This document shows positions 51,568 through 60,366 of a stretch of 64,000 nt of DNA, piece after piece; position 1 is the first letter of the stretch, and the number at the start of each line of letters is the position of its first letter. The stretch is from assembly GCA_964348795.1 (NCBI GenBank), contig CAYGDY010000012.1:15528-79527 (forward strand). Direction: 5' to 3'. The notes beneath the pieces are model-generated. The model did not search any database. It was not told the DNA's origin and was given only the letters and a program-made list of their open reading frames with translations. This DNA is from JADLAT01 sp964348795. Its GTDB lineage: Bacteria > Pseudomonadota > Alphaproteobacteria > Micavibrionales > Micavibrionaceae. Made by a program: the position numbers and the translations under genes.

Positions 51568-52968
51568 ATGCTACTGCAAGCCTTATGTGTTTTGACATAC
51601 AGGCGTATATCTTTCAGACTTGTCTGCGTGCGATTCCTGTTCCACCATCTCCGCGCCGTCCTTTTTGTAACCCTCCTGCTTTCAGGGGGGATAGGCACGC
51701 CCTTTCCCGCACGGGCGGGAGAGCGCCCCCTCGAGATTGAAACAGGCGCGCGGCGTAAAGTGTCCATGACAGCCAGTCCCTTTCTGTCGCTTAAGGCAGG
51801 GCTTTCAACCCCGAAACAAATCGGCCAGCGCCTCGTACAAGAATCTCCTGCCACGGCCCCCTCCCAGAGCCTCATCCTTGGTATTCTCGGCCTGAAAGGG
51901 CCACGGATGACTTTCCTGGCGCAGAATTTCAAGCAACCGGACATCAGCGCGGAAGAGATCTGGCACAACACTCTTTTTGATTCCCGCACGGAAACCGGCC
52001 CCTCTATCCGCACGGCCTCTACGGGATTTCTTCTGGATTTCTTTCATTTCAGTCTTGAAAACCAGACCAGCCTGCCGGAAGCAGACCTGCCCGCCCTCAC
52101 CCGCACCGCCTTTGTCGCTGGCACAGACACACGCGCCTTTCCGGTGCCTGTGGATGGTTTTTTCAGCTTCCGCTTCAATCTGCAGGATACCCTGGAACCG
52201 CTTTCCCTCCTGCGCCCCCCTACAGCCTTGCCAGTGCGAAGCAATTCTGCGTTCTTTGCCCAAAACCCCGTTATGCTCGAGACCGCATTCAGTGCCTACA
52301 CCCACAGTTTCGGACCGGATCTGCACCTCTCGCTCATAGGCGGGTATCTGGAAGAAATGTATGGCGGCTTCGGCGGAGAACTCCTCTACCGCCCCTTTGA
52401 CAGCCGCTTTGCTGTAGGGGCCGAAAGCTGGCTGGCTATGAAACGCGACCCCTTGAGTGCGCTGGGCACGGGTTTTAACGGGGACCGCGTCCTCACAGGT
52501 CATCTCAACGGATGGTACGATCTGCCCGCATGGGATATCACACTCAAGGGCTCTTTGGGGCAATACCTGAATACCGACACAGGCGGGTCGCTGGGCTTTG
52601 AAAAGCGTTTTGGCCTCCACGCGCTGGATGCAAAACTGGAAGGCTTTGTCACCTTAACCGATGCCACAGATACGGATGCATTCGCCACGGCCCTCCCGCC
52701 CTATAATGGCCTGCGCCTGAGCGTGCCGCTGGGTGGCCTGCCCCATGTCCCGCACAATACGACCATTAAGGCAAAACTGGCCCCCTTCGGGCGGGATAAC
52801 GGCCAGCGGCTTGACAACCCGCTTCCCCTGTATGACCTGACAGAAGCTTTCTCCACCCGCCATCTGGCAGACCATTGGAGCGAAATCAAGGACACCTCCA
52901 ACGAAAATAAGACTTGGTTATCCCCACTGCTTGGCTATAACCAAGCACACAAAGTGGAGATCCAGTAG
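51568..52968 (+). CDS. YjbH-domain outer-membrane protein
   Basis: A 466-residue exported protein. A hydrophobic stretch ending in TPFPARAGE suggests a signal peptide; the start is uncertain (ATG 51568 or GTG 51628). The rest looks like a beta-barrel of the YjbH family: YLEEMYGGFGGELLYRPFDS, VGAESWLAMKRDP, NGWYDLPAWDITLKGSLGQY, then DTGGSLGFEKRF. YjbH proteins accompany exopolysaccharide export (yjbEFGH); the partners are absent here. It is divergent from the hybrid kinase. Confidence 0.78.
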   Translation: MLLQALCVLTYRRISFRLVCVRFLFHHLRAVLFVTLLLSGGIGTPFPARAGERPLEIETGARRKVSMTASPFLSLKAGLSTPKQIGQRLVQESPATAPSQSLILGILGLKGPRMTFLAQNFKQPDISAEEIWHNTLFDSRTETGPSIRTASTGFLLDFFHFSLENQTSLPEADLPALTRTAFVAGTDTRAFPVPVDGFFSFRFNLQDTLEPLSLLRPPTALPVRSNSAFFAQNPVMLETAFSAYTHSFGPDLHLSLIGGYLEEMYGGFGGELLYRPFDSRFAVGAESWLAMKRDPLSALGTGFNGDRVLTGHLNGWYDLPAWDITLKGSLGQYLNTDTGGSLGFEKRFGLHALDAKLEGFVTLTDATDTDAFATALPPYNGLRLSVPLGGLPHVPHNTTIKAKLAPFGRDNGQRLDNPLPLYDLTEAFSTRHLADHWSEIKDTSNENKTWLSPLLGYNQAHKVEIQ

Positions 52969-53005
52969 TGCGAGCCACAAATCGGCTTTCGTTTTTCAGA
53001 ACACT

Positions 53006-53038
53006 AAAAAAAGCCGCCCCGTTTGACGGGGGCGGTTT
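53006..53038 (-). terminator. strong terminator on the minus strand
   Basis: Read on the minus strand, CCGCCCCC and GGGGCGGC form a GC-rich stem with a GTCAAAC loop followed by seven T. It is 194 bases past the rluD stop. On the plus strand only three T follow, so it serves yjbH less well. Confidence 0.85.
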
Positions 53039-53231
53039 GAAGGTGGTACCAGATCGGATGAAGCGTAAACTTGATATTCCGGTACACTCAGGGGATAAAG
53101 AAACTGTCTTCAATACTGCTAGACCTGCTCACATAAAATTCTGTTACATTCTTTTTAGATTCTGTGTGCTCAATCACAGACCCTATTCTTCTAATATAAC
53201 TAAAATTTTACGTAAATACAAATATTTTATT
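53039..53231 (-). other. long A+T-rich 3' region after rluD, possible small RNA
   Basis: The 193 bases between the rluD stop and the strong terminator hold no convincing gene. The part next to rluD is very A/T-rich, while the part near the terminator is GC-balanced. It could be a long 3' UTR or a separate small RNA ending at the terminator. Confidence 0.3.
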
Positions 53232-54215
53232 TTATTTTAATGATTTCAATAGATTGTACAAATCCACCGGAAGCGGCGACACGAAGACCACGGGATCTCC
53301 GCGCACGGGGTGGATAAAGGCGATATCCCTTGCGTGAAGAGCCTGTCTGGGAAATTTCAGACAAGCCTCCACGGTTTCCGGCGAAAACCCTGCCTTTTTT
53401 AAAGCACTGCCCACCGCAGTGGGTTGTGCCCCATACACAGGATCCCCGATCAAGGGATGTTTGATGCTGGCCATATGGACACGAATCTGGTGCGTCCGGC
53501 CTGTTTCCAGCTGGCACAGCACCCGCGCCAGCGCGTTTTTGTAAATCTCCTGCACATGGTAGTGCGTGCGGGCTTCTCTTGCCCCCTGCCCATTGATTGC
53601 CATTTTGAGGCGGTTGCGCGGATCGCGGCCTATGGCCTTGTCCACCAGTCCTTTGAGCGGGGTAGGCACATGGAGCACCAGCGCTTCGTAAATCCGGCTC
53701 AAACTCCGGTCTTCGAGCTGGGCGGAAAGCCCCTGATGGGCCTGATCGGTTTTGGCCACGACCATGAGCCCGCTGGTCTCCTTGTCAAGGCGATGCACAA
53801 TACCGGGCCGCAGGACCCCGCCAATGCCCGACAATGCCCCCGCACAATGATACAGCAACGCATTGACCAGCGTGCCGGTATGATTTCCGGCCCCGGGATG
53901 CACCACCAGTCCCGCAGGTTTGTTAATGACCAGCAAATCAGAGTCCTCGTACACCACATTGAGCGGGATATTTTCAGGGGCCGGCGTGGCCTCCACAAGT
54001 GCAGGCAAAACCATACGGATATGATCCCCCGCCCGCACTTTCTGAGAGGCCTGCTCCAAAAGCACACCATTCAAAAACACCCCGCCTGCCGCCAGAATGC
54101 CCTGGATACGGGCACGGGAATAGGATGGACACAGGCCGCTCAGTACCTTGTCCACACGCTGTCCGGCCCATGTGTCTGCAATATCGAATTCCTGAATCTC
54201 CCGCTCCGGCATCAT
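53232..54215 (-). CDS. rluD: 23S rRNA pseudouridine synthase RluD family
   Basis: A 327-residue enzyme modifying helix 69 of 23S rRNA. An N-terminal S4 domain (RVDKVLSGLCPSYSRARIQG) precedes the catalytic domain with LLVINKPAGLVVHPGAGNHT, PGIVHRLDKETSGLMVVAKT (catalytic Asp in RLDKETSG), and ETGRTHQIRVHMASIKHPLI. The start (ATG 54215 or 54212) overlaps the stop of the upstream gene. It could also be the closely related RluC; sequence order favours RluD. Confidence 0.93.
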   Translation of the reverse strand: MMPEREIQEFDIADTWAGQRVDKVLSGLCPSYSRARIQGILAAGGVFLNGVLLEQASQKVRAGDHIRMVLPALVEATPAPENIPLNVVYEDSDLLVINKPAGLVVHPGAGNHTGTLVNALLYHCAGALSGIGGVLRPGIVHRLDKETSGLMVVAKTDQAHQGLSAQLEDRSLSRIYEALVLHVPTPLKGLVDKAIGRDPRNRLKMAINGQGAREARTHYHVQEIYKNALARVLCQLETGRTHQIRVHMASIKHPLIGDPVYGAQPTAVGSALKKAGFSPETVEACLKFPRQALHARDIAFIHPVRGDPVVFVSPLPVDLYNLLKSLK

Positions 54216-55552
54216 GGCACCAGATCGGGGGCCCGCAGGCAGGGATCGTCGTAGGTCTCCATCCGTGGCACCGCTATAATCCAACCCTGCGTATCCGGTT
54301 CGGACGCGTCACCGGACTCCGGTGCACTCTGGCGCATAATCGTGGTGGTCCCCAGAATAAACCGGTCTCCGTTCATACCTGTGACCACATCATACACGCG
54401 GGCACCCTTCGCGTTTGCGTGCGTATCCTGCGAAAACAGGTTCCCTTGGGGAGTCAACGTCAGCAACGCCGCCTGCGATGTGGCAGGCTTTTGTTCCGCA
54501 TCCGTGACCGACGCGGGGGGCACTTCGCCGTCCAGCAAGACCGAAACCAGCCCTTCGGGACTGACCGTGATCTCCTGCGCCCGAAGCAGGCGCGGGCTGG
54601 AAAAAAACCGTTGCCAGCCGACAGCGCCGTTATCCGCCTGCACGACCATCACCCAGCCCGAAAGGGTCTTCTTTCCCGCCGGCACTGCCTGCCCTGCAAC
54701 GACAAGCGTATTGTTTGCCATACCAGCCCCCGTTACGAATTCCGCGCCCATCCCGCGGGGATAGATATTCTGCCATACGATATTGAATGAATTATCCAGC
54801 CTTACAATCCAGCCATTTTTCCGCCCGTCCTCGCCATAAGCATAGCCTGTCGCCAGCACACCGGAATCCTCCAGCACTTTAAGGCCCGAGAGCCTGTTCT
54901 CCGTGCCTGTGACAAAAGCATGATCCGCCAACACACGCCCCGTACTGTCGGTTCGGTACAGCACCGCAGAAACGGGTTGCTGGAGAGATGTTTTGCGGAT
55001 TGTAGCCGAGAGCAAATATTCTCCGGTTTTTTTTGTCTCCACCACATCGGACAAGAGCAAATCCCCTGTATTGTCCTCCAAATCGCTCTCCGAGACTTTT
55101 TCCCCCTGCAGGGTAAAACGCCCGCGCCAGATCACCTGACGGCCTGTTTCCAGCACCATCCGGTTCGCAAAAACCAGAACGTCCTCGCCCAAAGGCAGGA
55201 TTTTCACAACTCCCGTCAATCCCGCGACCGTGTGGACCCGATCCTTGATCACGCGCCCGTTTCTCCCGATCTGCGCCAGCACCAGCATTTTCTCCCCTGC
55301 GGGGGAGACGATCTGCTCTCCCACAGCCATAAGCTGGACAGACGGCAAGGCAAGGGGCAGACCGGTTTTAAACACTTCAGCGGTTTTCGGATCCCCGTAC
55401 ACCGTGTCCCAGAGATGATAACTCCCGATCTCGGGATCCTTCAGGTCTATCCGCATTTCGGTATAGATGGCACAATTCTCTGTGGCCTGCGCTATCACAG
55501 GCATACCGAGGCTTCCGGCTATCCCCAAAAGAAAAAGAAATCTGTTAATCAT
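54212..55552 (-). CDS. exported beta-propeller-like protein, unknown function
   Basis: A 446-residue protein with a signal peptide (FLFLLGIAGSLGMPVIAQA). The rest consists of repeated strand patterns such as LKVLEDSGVLATGYAYGEDG, NGWIVRLDNSFNIVWQNIYP, and GWVMVVQADNGAVGWQRFFS, reminiscent of propeller or delta-60-like repeats. No known domain is certain. ATG at 55552 is preferred because it begins the signal peptide; an earlier start is possible. It overlaps rluD by four bases and is divergent from the glycosyltransferase. Confidence 0.75.
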   Translation of the reverse strand: MINRFLFLLGIAGSLGMPVIAQATENCAIYTEMRIDLKDPEIGSYHLWDTVYGDPKTAEVFKTGLPLALPSVQLMAVGEQIVSPAGEKMLVLAQIGRNGRVIKDRVHTVAGLTGVVKILPLGEDVLVFANRMVLETGRQVIWRGRFTLQGEKVSESDLEDNTGDLLLSDVVETKKTGEYLLSATIRKTSLQQPVSAVLYRTDSTGRVLADHAFVTGTENRLSGLKVLEDSGVLATGYAYGEDGRKNGWIVRLDNSFNIVWQNIYPRGMGAEFVTGAGMANNTLVVAGQAVPAGKKTLSGWVMVVQADNGAVGWQRFFSSPRLLRAQEITVSPEGLVSVLLDGEVPPASVTDAEQKPATSQAALLTLTPQGNLFSQDTHANAKGARVYDVVTGMNGDRFILGTTTIMRQSAPESGDASEPDTQGWIIAVPRMETYDDPCLRAPDLVP

Positions 55553-55638
55553 GTCACTTGCCGCTTTGAAATTCTCCTCCTTTCTAATGTAGAATGCCGG
55601 AAAAGAAAAGCCTGCGCAGGTAAAGAACACACGAGATT

Positions 55639-56682
55639 ATGAAACTGCTTATTATTACAGATGCATGGTTCCCCCAAGTCAACGGGGTTGTCAGGACCTA
55701 CGAGCATATCGGCGCGGAGCTCCGGAAACTGGGTCACGAGGTCAAGGTGATCGGGCCGGATCAATTCCCCTTTCGTATTCCCATGCCTGGCTATTACGAG
55801 ATCAAACTGGCCGTCCTGCCCTATCGGCGGCTGTGCAGGCTGATCGAGGATTACCAACCCGATAAAATCCACCTCTCGACCGAAGGACCCCTGGGCTGGG
55901 CAGGCAGACGGTATTGTCTGACCCACAACCGCCCTTTTTCGACTTCCTACCACACCCAGCTCCCCGATTATCTGGCCAAACGGCTCAAAAAAATCCTTCC
56001 CTTTCTGTATGAGCCCGCCCATGCTTTCGGGCGCCGCTATATGCGGGCCTTCCACGCCCCCTCCTCTTCCATGAATGTGGCCACACAAAGCCTCAAAGAC
56101 ACCCTGAAAAGCTGGGGTTTTGAAAACCCGATGCACGATCTCACGCGGGGAGCGGATTTCGAGCTGTTCCACCGTGCCCCGCCAACCCTGTTTGAAGATC
56201 TGCCCCGTCCGGTTGCGCTGTATGTGGGACGCATCGCCATCGAGAAAAATATCGAAGCCTTTCTCACCATGACGTGGGAGGGTTCAAAAGTTATAGTGGG
56301 TGACGGACCCAGCCGCAAAATGCTGGAAAAAAAATACCCCACAGCCCGCTTTGTGGGAAAGAAAACAGGCCCTGATCTGGCCCGACATTATCAATCCGCC
56401 GATTTGTTCGTGTTTCCCTCCCGCACCGATACGTTCGGTATGGTGCTGATCGAGGCGATGGCCTGCGGCCTGCCTGTGGCGGCCTATAACGTCACAGGGC
56501 CGAAGGACATTATCACACAGCCCTTTTTAGGCGCGCTCGAGGAGACGGATCTGGGCCTTGCAGGCCGCAAGGCCCTCACCTGCGGCACAGCGGCAGAACG
56601 GGAATCCTATGTCCGGACCCATTACACGTGGGAGCGCGCCGGAAAACAGTTTGAAGAGGCGTTGTATAATAAGGTAGTATAA
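55639..56682 (+). CDS. GT4-family glycosyltransferase, mannosyltransferase-like
   Basis: A 347-residue GT-B enzyme. N-terminal ITDAWFPQVNGVVRTYEHIG, then SYHTQLPDYLAKR, ALYVGRIAIEKNIEAFL, and the C-terminal donor-binding VFPSRTDTFGMVLIEAMACG with the E-x7-E motif and GPKDII. This pattern is close to GDP-mannose-dependent alpha-mannosyltransferases acting on phosphatidylinositol or diacylglycerol lipids. The acceptor cannot be predicted. It is 5 bp upstream of cpdR. Confidence 0.88.
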   Translation: MKLLIITDAWFPQVNGVVRTYEHIGAELRKLGHEVKVIGPDQFPFRIPMPGYYEIKLAVLPYRRLCRLIEDYQPDKIHLSTEGPLGWAGRRYCLTHNRPFSTSYHTQLPDYLAKRLKKILPFLYEPAHAFGRRYMRAFHAPSSSMNVATQSLKDTLKSWGFENPMHDLTRGADFELFHRAPPTLFEDLPRPVALYVGRIAIEKNIEAFLTMTWEGSKVIVGDGPSRKMLEKKYPTARFVGKKTGPDLARHYQSADLFVFPSRTDTFGMVLIEAMACGLPVAAYNVTGPKDIITQPFLGALEETDLGLAGRKALTCGTAAERESYVRTHYTWERAGKQFEEALYNKVV

Positions 56683-56687
56683 AACCC

Positions 56688-57059
56688 ATGGCCCATATCC
56701 TGATCGCCGAAGACGACACCAGCCTGTGCCAGATCCTCTCTCTGGCCCTCCAGAACGCGGGGCACACGGTACAAACCGCGCATGACGGGCTGGAAGGGCT
56801 GGCCATGCTCGAAGCGGCGGGCGAAAATCCTTTCGATGTGCTGGTAACGGATATCGTCATGCCCGGCATGGATGGGATTGAGCTCTCCCAAAAAGCGGTA
56901 GCCCGCATGCCCGCCATCAAGGTGATCTTTATCACCGGCTTTACCGCCGTGGCCGCCCACACACAAGGGGCCCAGCCCGCGCAGGCGGAAACTCTGGCAA
57001 AACCGTTTCATATCAACAGCCTCGTCCAGAGAATCGAAGCGCTCCTGACCTCCACGTAA
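56688..57059 (+). CDS. cpdR: response regulator CpdR
   Basis: A 123-residue single-domain receiver. Residues are ILIAEDDTS acidic pocket, Asp55 in VLVTDIVMPGMDGIELSQKA, and Lys105 in LAKPFH. The segment KVIFITGFTAVAAH is the CpdR hallmark. In Caulobacter, CpdR when unphosphorylated delivers ClpXP to substrates such as CtrA and PdeA, and is phosphorylated through CckA-ChpT. It follows a glycosyltransferase here. Confidence 0.88.
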   Translation: MAHILIAEDDTSLCQILSLALQNAGHTVQTAHDGLEGLAMLEAAGENPFDVLVTDIVMPGMDGIELSQKAVARMPAIKVIFITGFTAVAAHTQGAQPAQAETLAKPFHINSLVQRIEALLTST

Positions 57060-57147
57060 TTTTCTTTCTTGTTTTCATAAAAATACTTGCTTTTTTGAAA
57101 AAACAGGCGTATCGTTCCCGCATCAGTGCAAATAAGAGGGACAAACC

Positions 57148-57948
57148 ATGAAAAACAGCGCTCTGAAAAACCAATACATTATTCCCGCTCTTCTGCTGGG
57201 GTTTCAGGCTGTATCCACGGCCCCCGCGACAGCCGCAACGCTTTCGCCAATCCACGAACAAGAGGCCGCAGGACAAAAAGCCGATCGGGACAGCGCCCTC
57301 GAACATTTCAAATCCGCTATCATCCCCGCCATGTCTCTGGAAGCGGCGAGATTCTGCAAAACACACCATCTGGATGACCTGAAAAAAGACGGAAAAGAAC
57401 CCACCAAAGCAGAAATTTCCAATTGGGTGAGCAATATTTACAAGGATACCGGCGATCTTCTGGCTATCCTTGCGCATCCTCCTGAAAAGGAATCGGCCCT
57501 TACGACAATCGACATCCTGAAGAAAGTGGAAGCGCTCCACAGCAAAGGCGTGATCCTCCTGACCGGCTACCTGAACCCCACGCTGATGCAACAACAAATG
57601 GCTGTTGCTTATCCTCCGGAAGAGGACACGCGCGCCGTCCGTCTCAATAACCTGATGCAAATGAATGCAAACAGAGATGAACTGGTACAGGTCGTGTACA
57701 AGCTCTTTGATGAAGTGTACGCACAGGACGCGCCAACACCCCTGAACAGCGTTGCGGTTTTCGTGAAATACGCAGGTCATTCTTCAAAAGTCGAAGTGAC
57801 ACACCTCACCCCTGAAACGGCCTTCCCCGAGCTGGATGGCATGGTCATCGACACCGGCGTTCCCACAAGCCCGTGCAATTCACACGACTACACAAAACTC
57901 AGCAGAGCAGAGCCCCTCTACGCATCTTTGGATTGTCACCCCCTCTAG
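57148..57948 (+). CDS. exported protein, unknown function
   Basis: A 266-residue protein with a signal peptide (IIPALLLGFQAVSTAPATAA). The mature part is mainly helical and charged (KKDGKEPTKAEISNWVSNIY, ILKKVEALHSKGVILLTGYL) and has three cysteines (FCKTHH, SPCNSHD, LDCHPL), one near the end. AGAGGGA precedes the ATG. It is read toward tRNA-Val. I do not recognise the family. Confidence 0.7.
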   Translation: MKNSALKNQYIIPALLLGFQAVSTAPATAATLSPIHEQEAAGQKADRDSALEHFKSAIIPAMSLEAARFCKTHHLDDLKKDGKEPTKAEISNWVSNIYKDTGDLLAILAHPPEKESALTTIDILKKVEALHSKGVILLTGYLNPTLMQQQMAVAYPPEEDTRAVRLNNLMQMNANRDELVQVVYKLFDEVYAQDAPTPLNSVAVFVKYAGHSSKVEVTHLTPETAFPELDGMVIDTGVPTSPCNSHDYTKLSRAEPLYASLDCHPL

Positions 57949-58044
57949 CGTGATGTGTGCAGGGTGATGATTTGTCTCTCATGGAAAAAACGCTTGAAAA
58001 ACCCCTCGGGACTGGGTACAGATAAACCCGATCTTTTTACGAAT

Positions 58045-58119
58045 GGGCGGTTAGCTCAGGGGTAGAGCACTAGCTCGACACGCTAGGGGTCACAGGTTCG
58101 ATCCCTGTACCGCCCACCA
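58045..58119 (+). tRNA. tRNA-Val (anticodon GAC), element integration site
   Basis: Acceptor GGGCGGT/ACCGCCC, D-arm GCTC...GAGC, anticodon stem CTAGC/GCTAG with loop TCGACAC giving GAC, T-arm ACAGG/CCTGT, discriminator A and CCA at 58117-58119. Position 33 is C instead of the near-universal T. A P4-type integrase gene begins 173 bp downstream. Confidence 0.93.
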
Positions 58120-58122
58120 TTC
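58090..58122 (+). other. probable attachment site (attL) at the tRNA 3' end
   Basis: The 3' part of the tRNA-Val gene adjoins an integrase gene reading away from it, the standard arrangement for P4-type elements. The matching attR copy should lie beyond the right edge; no second copy of GGTTCGATCCCTGTACCGCC is present in the window. Confidence 0.45.
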
Positions 58123-58162
58123 TCTTGTTTTTCAGCATTCACAGACATTCGCTAATGACCTC

Positions 58163-58194
58163 AAAACCCTTGCAAAACAAGGGTTTTTATTTTA
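58163..58194 (+). terminator. terminator after tRNA-Val
   Basis: AAAACCCTTG and CAAGGGTTTT form a clean stem with a CAAAA loop, followed by TATTTTATC. It should stop transcription from the tRNA before the integrase gene. Confidence 0.75.
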
Positions 58195-58292
58195 TCTTTG
58201 TCTTGTGGCGTTCGCATATATTCACGGGCAACCACAAAAATATGGGGTACAATTCTGGGGTACGGCAAAAAAAGCTTGGGGGTACAGGCACA

Positions 58293-59525
58293 ATGGTATT
58301 AACAAACACTGCATGCGAGAAAGCAAAAGCTAAAGAAAAGCCCTATAAATTGGCGGATGGTGGCGGGCTATATCTTTTGGTCAAAGCCAATGGGACAAGA
58401 CATTGGAGATTGAAATATCGTTTTTTGGGCAAGGAAAAACTCTTGGCCTTGGGGACGTACCCCCTTGTCACTTTGGCAGAAGCCCGAGAGGGGCGCGAAA
58501 AGGCTAAAAAACTGTTGTCCCTTGATCCGCCCATAGACCCCGTTTCGCAGAAAAGCGAGAATAAACGTCAAGCCCTTCAAAATGCGACAAACACCTTTAA
58601 AGCCGTTGCTCATGAATGGCATGAAACGAATGTGGAACGCTGGACGGATACATACGCCGATAAGGTTTTAAAGGGACTGGAATTAAACGCCTTCCCGCAC
58701 ATTGGAAATCGTCCGATCAAGGACATTACCCCGCCCGAGCTTTTGGAATGTCTCCGAAAAATAGAGAAGCGCGGCTCTTTTGATATTTCAAACCGCACAA
58801 AACAAATATGCGGGCAGATTTTCCGCTATGGCATTCAAACGGGGAAATGTGAACGCGATGCCGCCGCCGATCTGCGGGGGGCACTCAAAACCCGCAAAAC
58901 TGAACATTTCCGGACTATTGATGCAAAGGAAATCCCAAAGCTCATTCACGCGCTGGAGCGTAACGAAGCCCGCCTGTTTGAACGTACCCGCCGCGCTGTT
59001 TGGCTCTCCTTGCTCACATTCACCCGCCCCGTAGAAATTCGCACGGCGCGATGGGATGAAATAGACTTTGAAGAAAAACTTTGGAGCATCCCCGCCCATA
59101 AAATGAAAATGCGGCGGGATCATCTCGTCCCATTAAGTGAACGAGCCGTATCGTTTCTAAAAGAGCAACAAGAAGAATCCCAGGTTTTTAATACACCGTG
59201 GGTGTTTCCGTCCCACATACGCCCTAAAAATCCCATGAGTGACGGGACGGTCAATAAAGCCATTCGGCTTTTGGGATTCGGGGATGACATGGTGGCGCAT
59301 GGGTTCCGCGCCCTCGCCCGCACGACTATACGGGAAAAGCTGGGCTATGATTCCGAAATCATCGAACGGCAACTGGCGCATAAAGCCTCTGGCCCTTTGG
59401 GCGAAGCCTATGACCGCACCCAATTCCTCCCCGAACGCATCAAAATGATGCAGGACTGGGCGGATTATATTTCCGCTCTGGCGGCGGGCGGGACGGTTAT
59501 TCAGGGGAAGTTTGGGGCAAAATGA
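58293..59525 (+). CDS. P4-type tyrosine integrase
   Basis: A 410-residue site-specific recombinase. The N-terminal DUF4102-like part (EKPYKLADGGGLYLLVKANG, THRWRLKYRF-like core) is followed by a core-binding domain and the catalytic domain with Arg in TFTRPVEIRTARWDEID, His336 and Arg339 in HGFRALART, His363 in QLAHKASG, and Tyr373 in AYDRTQFLPER. ATG at 58293 fits homologues; the frame is open further upstream. It should integrate and excise the element at tRNA-Val. Its stop overlaps the toxin start. Confidence 0.94.
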   Translation: MVLTNTACEKAKAKEKPYKLADGGGLYLLVKANGTRHWRLKYRFLGKEKLLALGTYPLVTLAEAREGREKAKKLLSLDPPIDPVSQKSENKRQALQNATNTFKAVAHEWHETNVERWTDTYADKVLKGLELNAFPHIGNRPIKDITPPELLECLRKIEKRGSFDISNRTKQICGQIFRYGIQTGKCERDAAADLRGALKTRKTEHFRTIDAKEIPKLIHALERNEARLFERTRRAVWLSLLTFTRPVEIRTARWDEIDFEEKLWSIPAHKMKMRRDHLVPLSERAVSFLKEQQEESQVFNTPWVFPSHIRPKNPMSDGTVNKAIRLLGFGDDMVAHGFRALARTTIREKLGYDSEIIERQLAHKASGPLGEAYDRTQFLPERIKMMQDWADYISALAAGGTVIQGKFGAK

Positions 59526-59839
59526 TCCGTATTGCAGAATATGTCACTGCGCAGGGAAAAAGCCCTTTCGGGGAATGGCTTGTCAAAATACCCGCCGCCC
59601 ATGCCATACGAGTGACAGAGGCTCTGTATCGTATGGAGCAAGGCAATTTGGGCGACCACAAAGCGGTGGGTGAAGGGGTTTATGAACGCCGTATCTTTGG
59701 AAGTCCTGCCCTTCGGGTCTATTTCGCCAAGGACGGCAAAGAGCTTGTGATTTTATTGGCTGGCGGCGGAAAAAACACGCAGAGCAAAGATATAAAGAGA
59801 GCCCAGACCCTTTGGGCGCGCTATAAAGAGGAGAAATGA
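59522..59839 (+). CDS. RelE/HigB-like toxin
   Basis: A 105-residue basic protein of the RelE/ParE superfamily, addiction-module killer type. Characteristic pieces are FGEWLVKIPAAHAIRVTEAL, MEQGNLGDHKAVGEGVYERR, and a terminal YFAKDGKELVILLAGGGKNT. Such toxins cleave mRNA on the ribosome. It precedes its antitoxin, the HigBA order. The ATG overlaps the integrase stop (ATGA), so part of its translation may be coupled to the integrase. Confidence 0.88.
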   Translation: MIRIAEYVTAQGKSPFGEWLVKIPAAHAIRVTEALYRMEQGNLGDHKAVGEGVYERRIFGSPALRVYFAKDGKELVILLAGGGKNTQSKDIKRAQTLWARYKEEK

Positions 59840-59859
59840 ATTTGCACTGTACCTTGAGG

Positions 59860-59873
59860 TAACATATATGTTA
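59860..59873. promoter_or_regulatory. palindromic operator between toxin and antitoxin
   Basis: TAACATATATGTTA is a perfect 14-bp palindrome 47 bases before the antitoxin ATG. Antitoxins of this type usually repress their own promoter by binding such sites. A second feature is a repeated AACGTAA just downstream. Confidence 0.55.
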
Positions 59874-59919
59874 TCATTGAACGTAAGCGATTACTTGCAA
59901 ACGTAAAAGGACAAAGATT

Positions 59920-60258
59920 ATGGCACTAACACGGGATTTCAAAGAAACGATCATAGAGCGGGCAAGGACAGATTCCAAATTCCGCCGCGCCATGCTGACA
60001 CGCGGGATCACGCTTTTGATTGCGGGCGGCGGAGATGACGTGCAAACGGGAAAAGCTGTTATCCGTGATTATATCAACGCCACGGTCGGGTTTACGGCAC
60101 TTGCCCAGCACACAGGCATCCGTAAGGAAAGCCTGATGCGGATGCTTTCCCCTTCAGGCAACCCCTCCTTGAGCAACCTCAATCAAGTGACCCACACCCT
60201 TTTGGCTAGCGAAGGTGTAAAAGTGCCCGATAACCTGAAAGTTTCAATGCAAACCTGA
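59920..60258 (+). CDS. antitoxin / HTH transcriptional regulator (HigA-like)
   Basis: A 112-residue protein with LTRDFKETIIERARTDSKFR at the start, VIRDYINATVGFTALAQHTG and a helix-turn-helix around IRKESLMRMLSPSGNPSLSN. This is the family that pairs with the addiction-module killer upstream. AAAAGG lies ten bases before the ATG. It should bind the toxin and repress transcription. Confidence 0.85.
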   Translation: MALTRDFKETIIERARTDSKFRRAMLTRGITLLIAGGGDDVQTGKAVIRDYINATVGFTALAQHTGIRKESLMRMLSPSGNPSLSNLNQVTHTLLASEGVKVPDNLKVSMQT

Positions 60259-60366
60259 TTCTTTAGAAAAAGGGCATAGTGTGTGCTTGCACGGCTAGGC
60301 TGATCGCCGAAAGCATGAAACCGCACCCCGTTTCTTTATTACGAAAACATTCAACAAGGAGCAAAC

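Noticed and set aside
52886..53113. 75-residue minus-strand frame over the yjbH end and terminator
   Set aside because: It crosses the strong terminator hairpin and the yjbH coding end; composition looks like chance.
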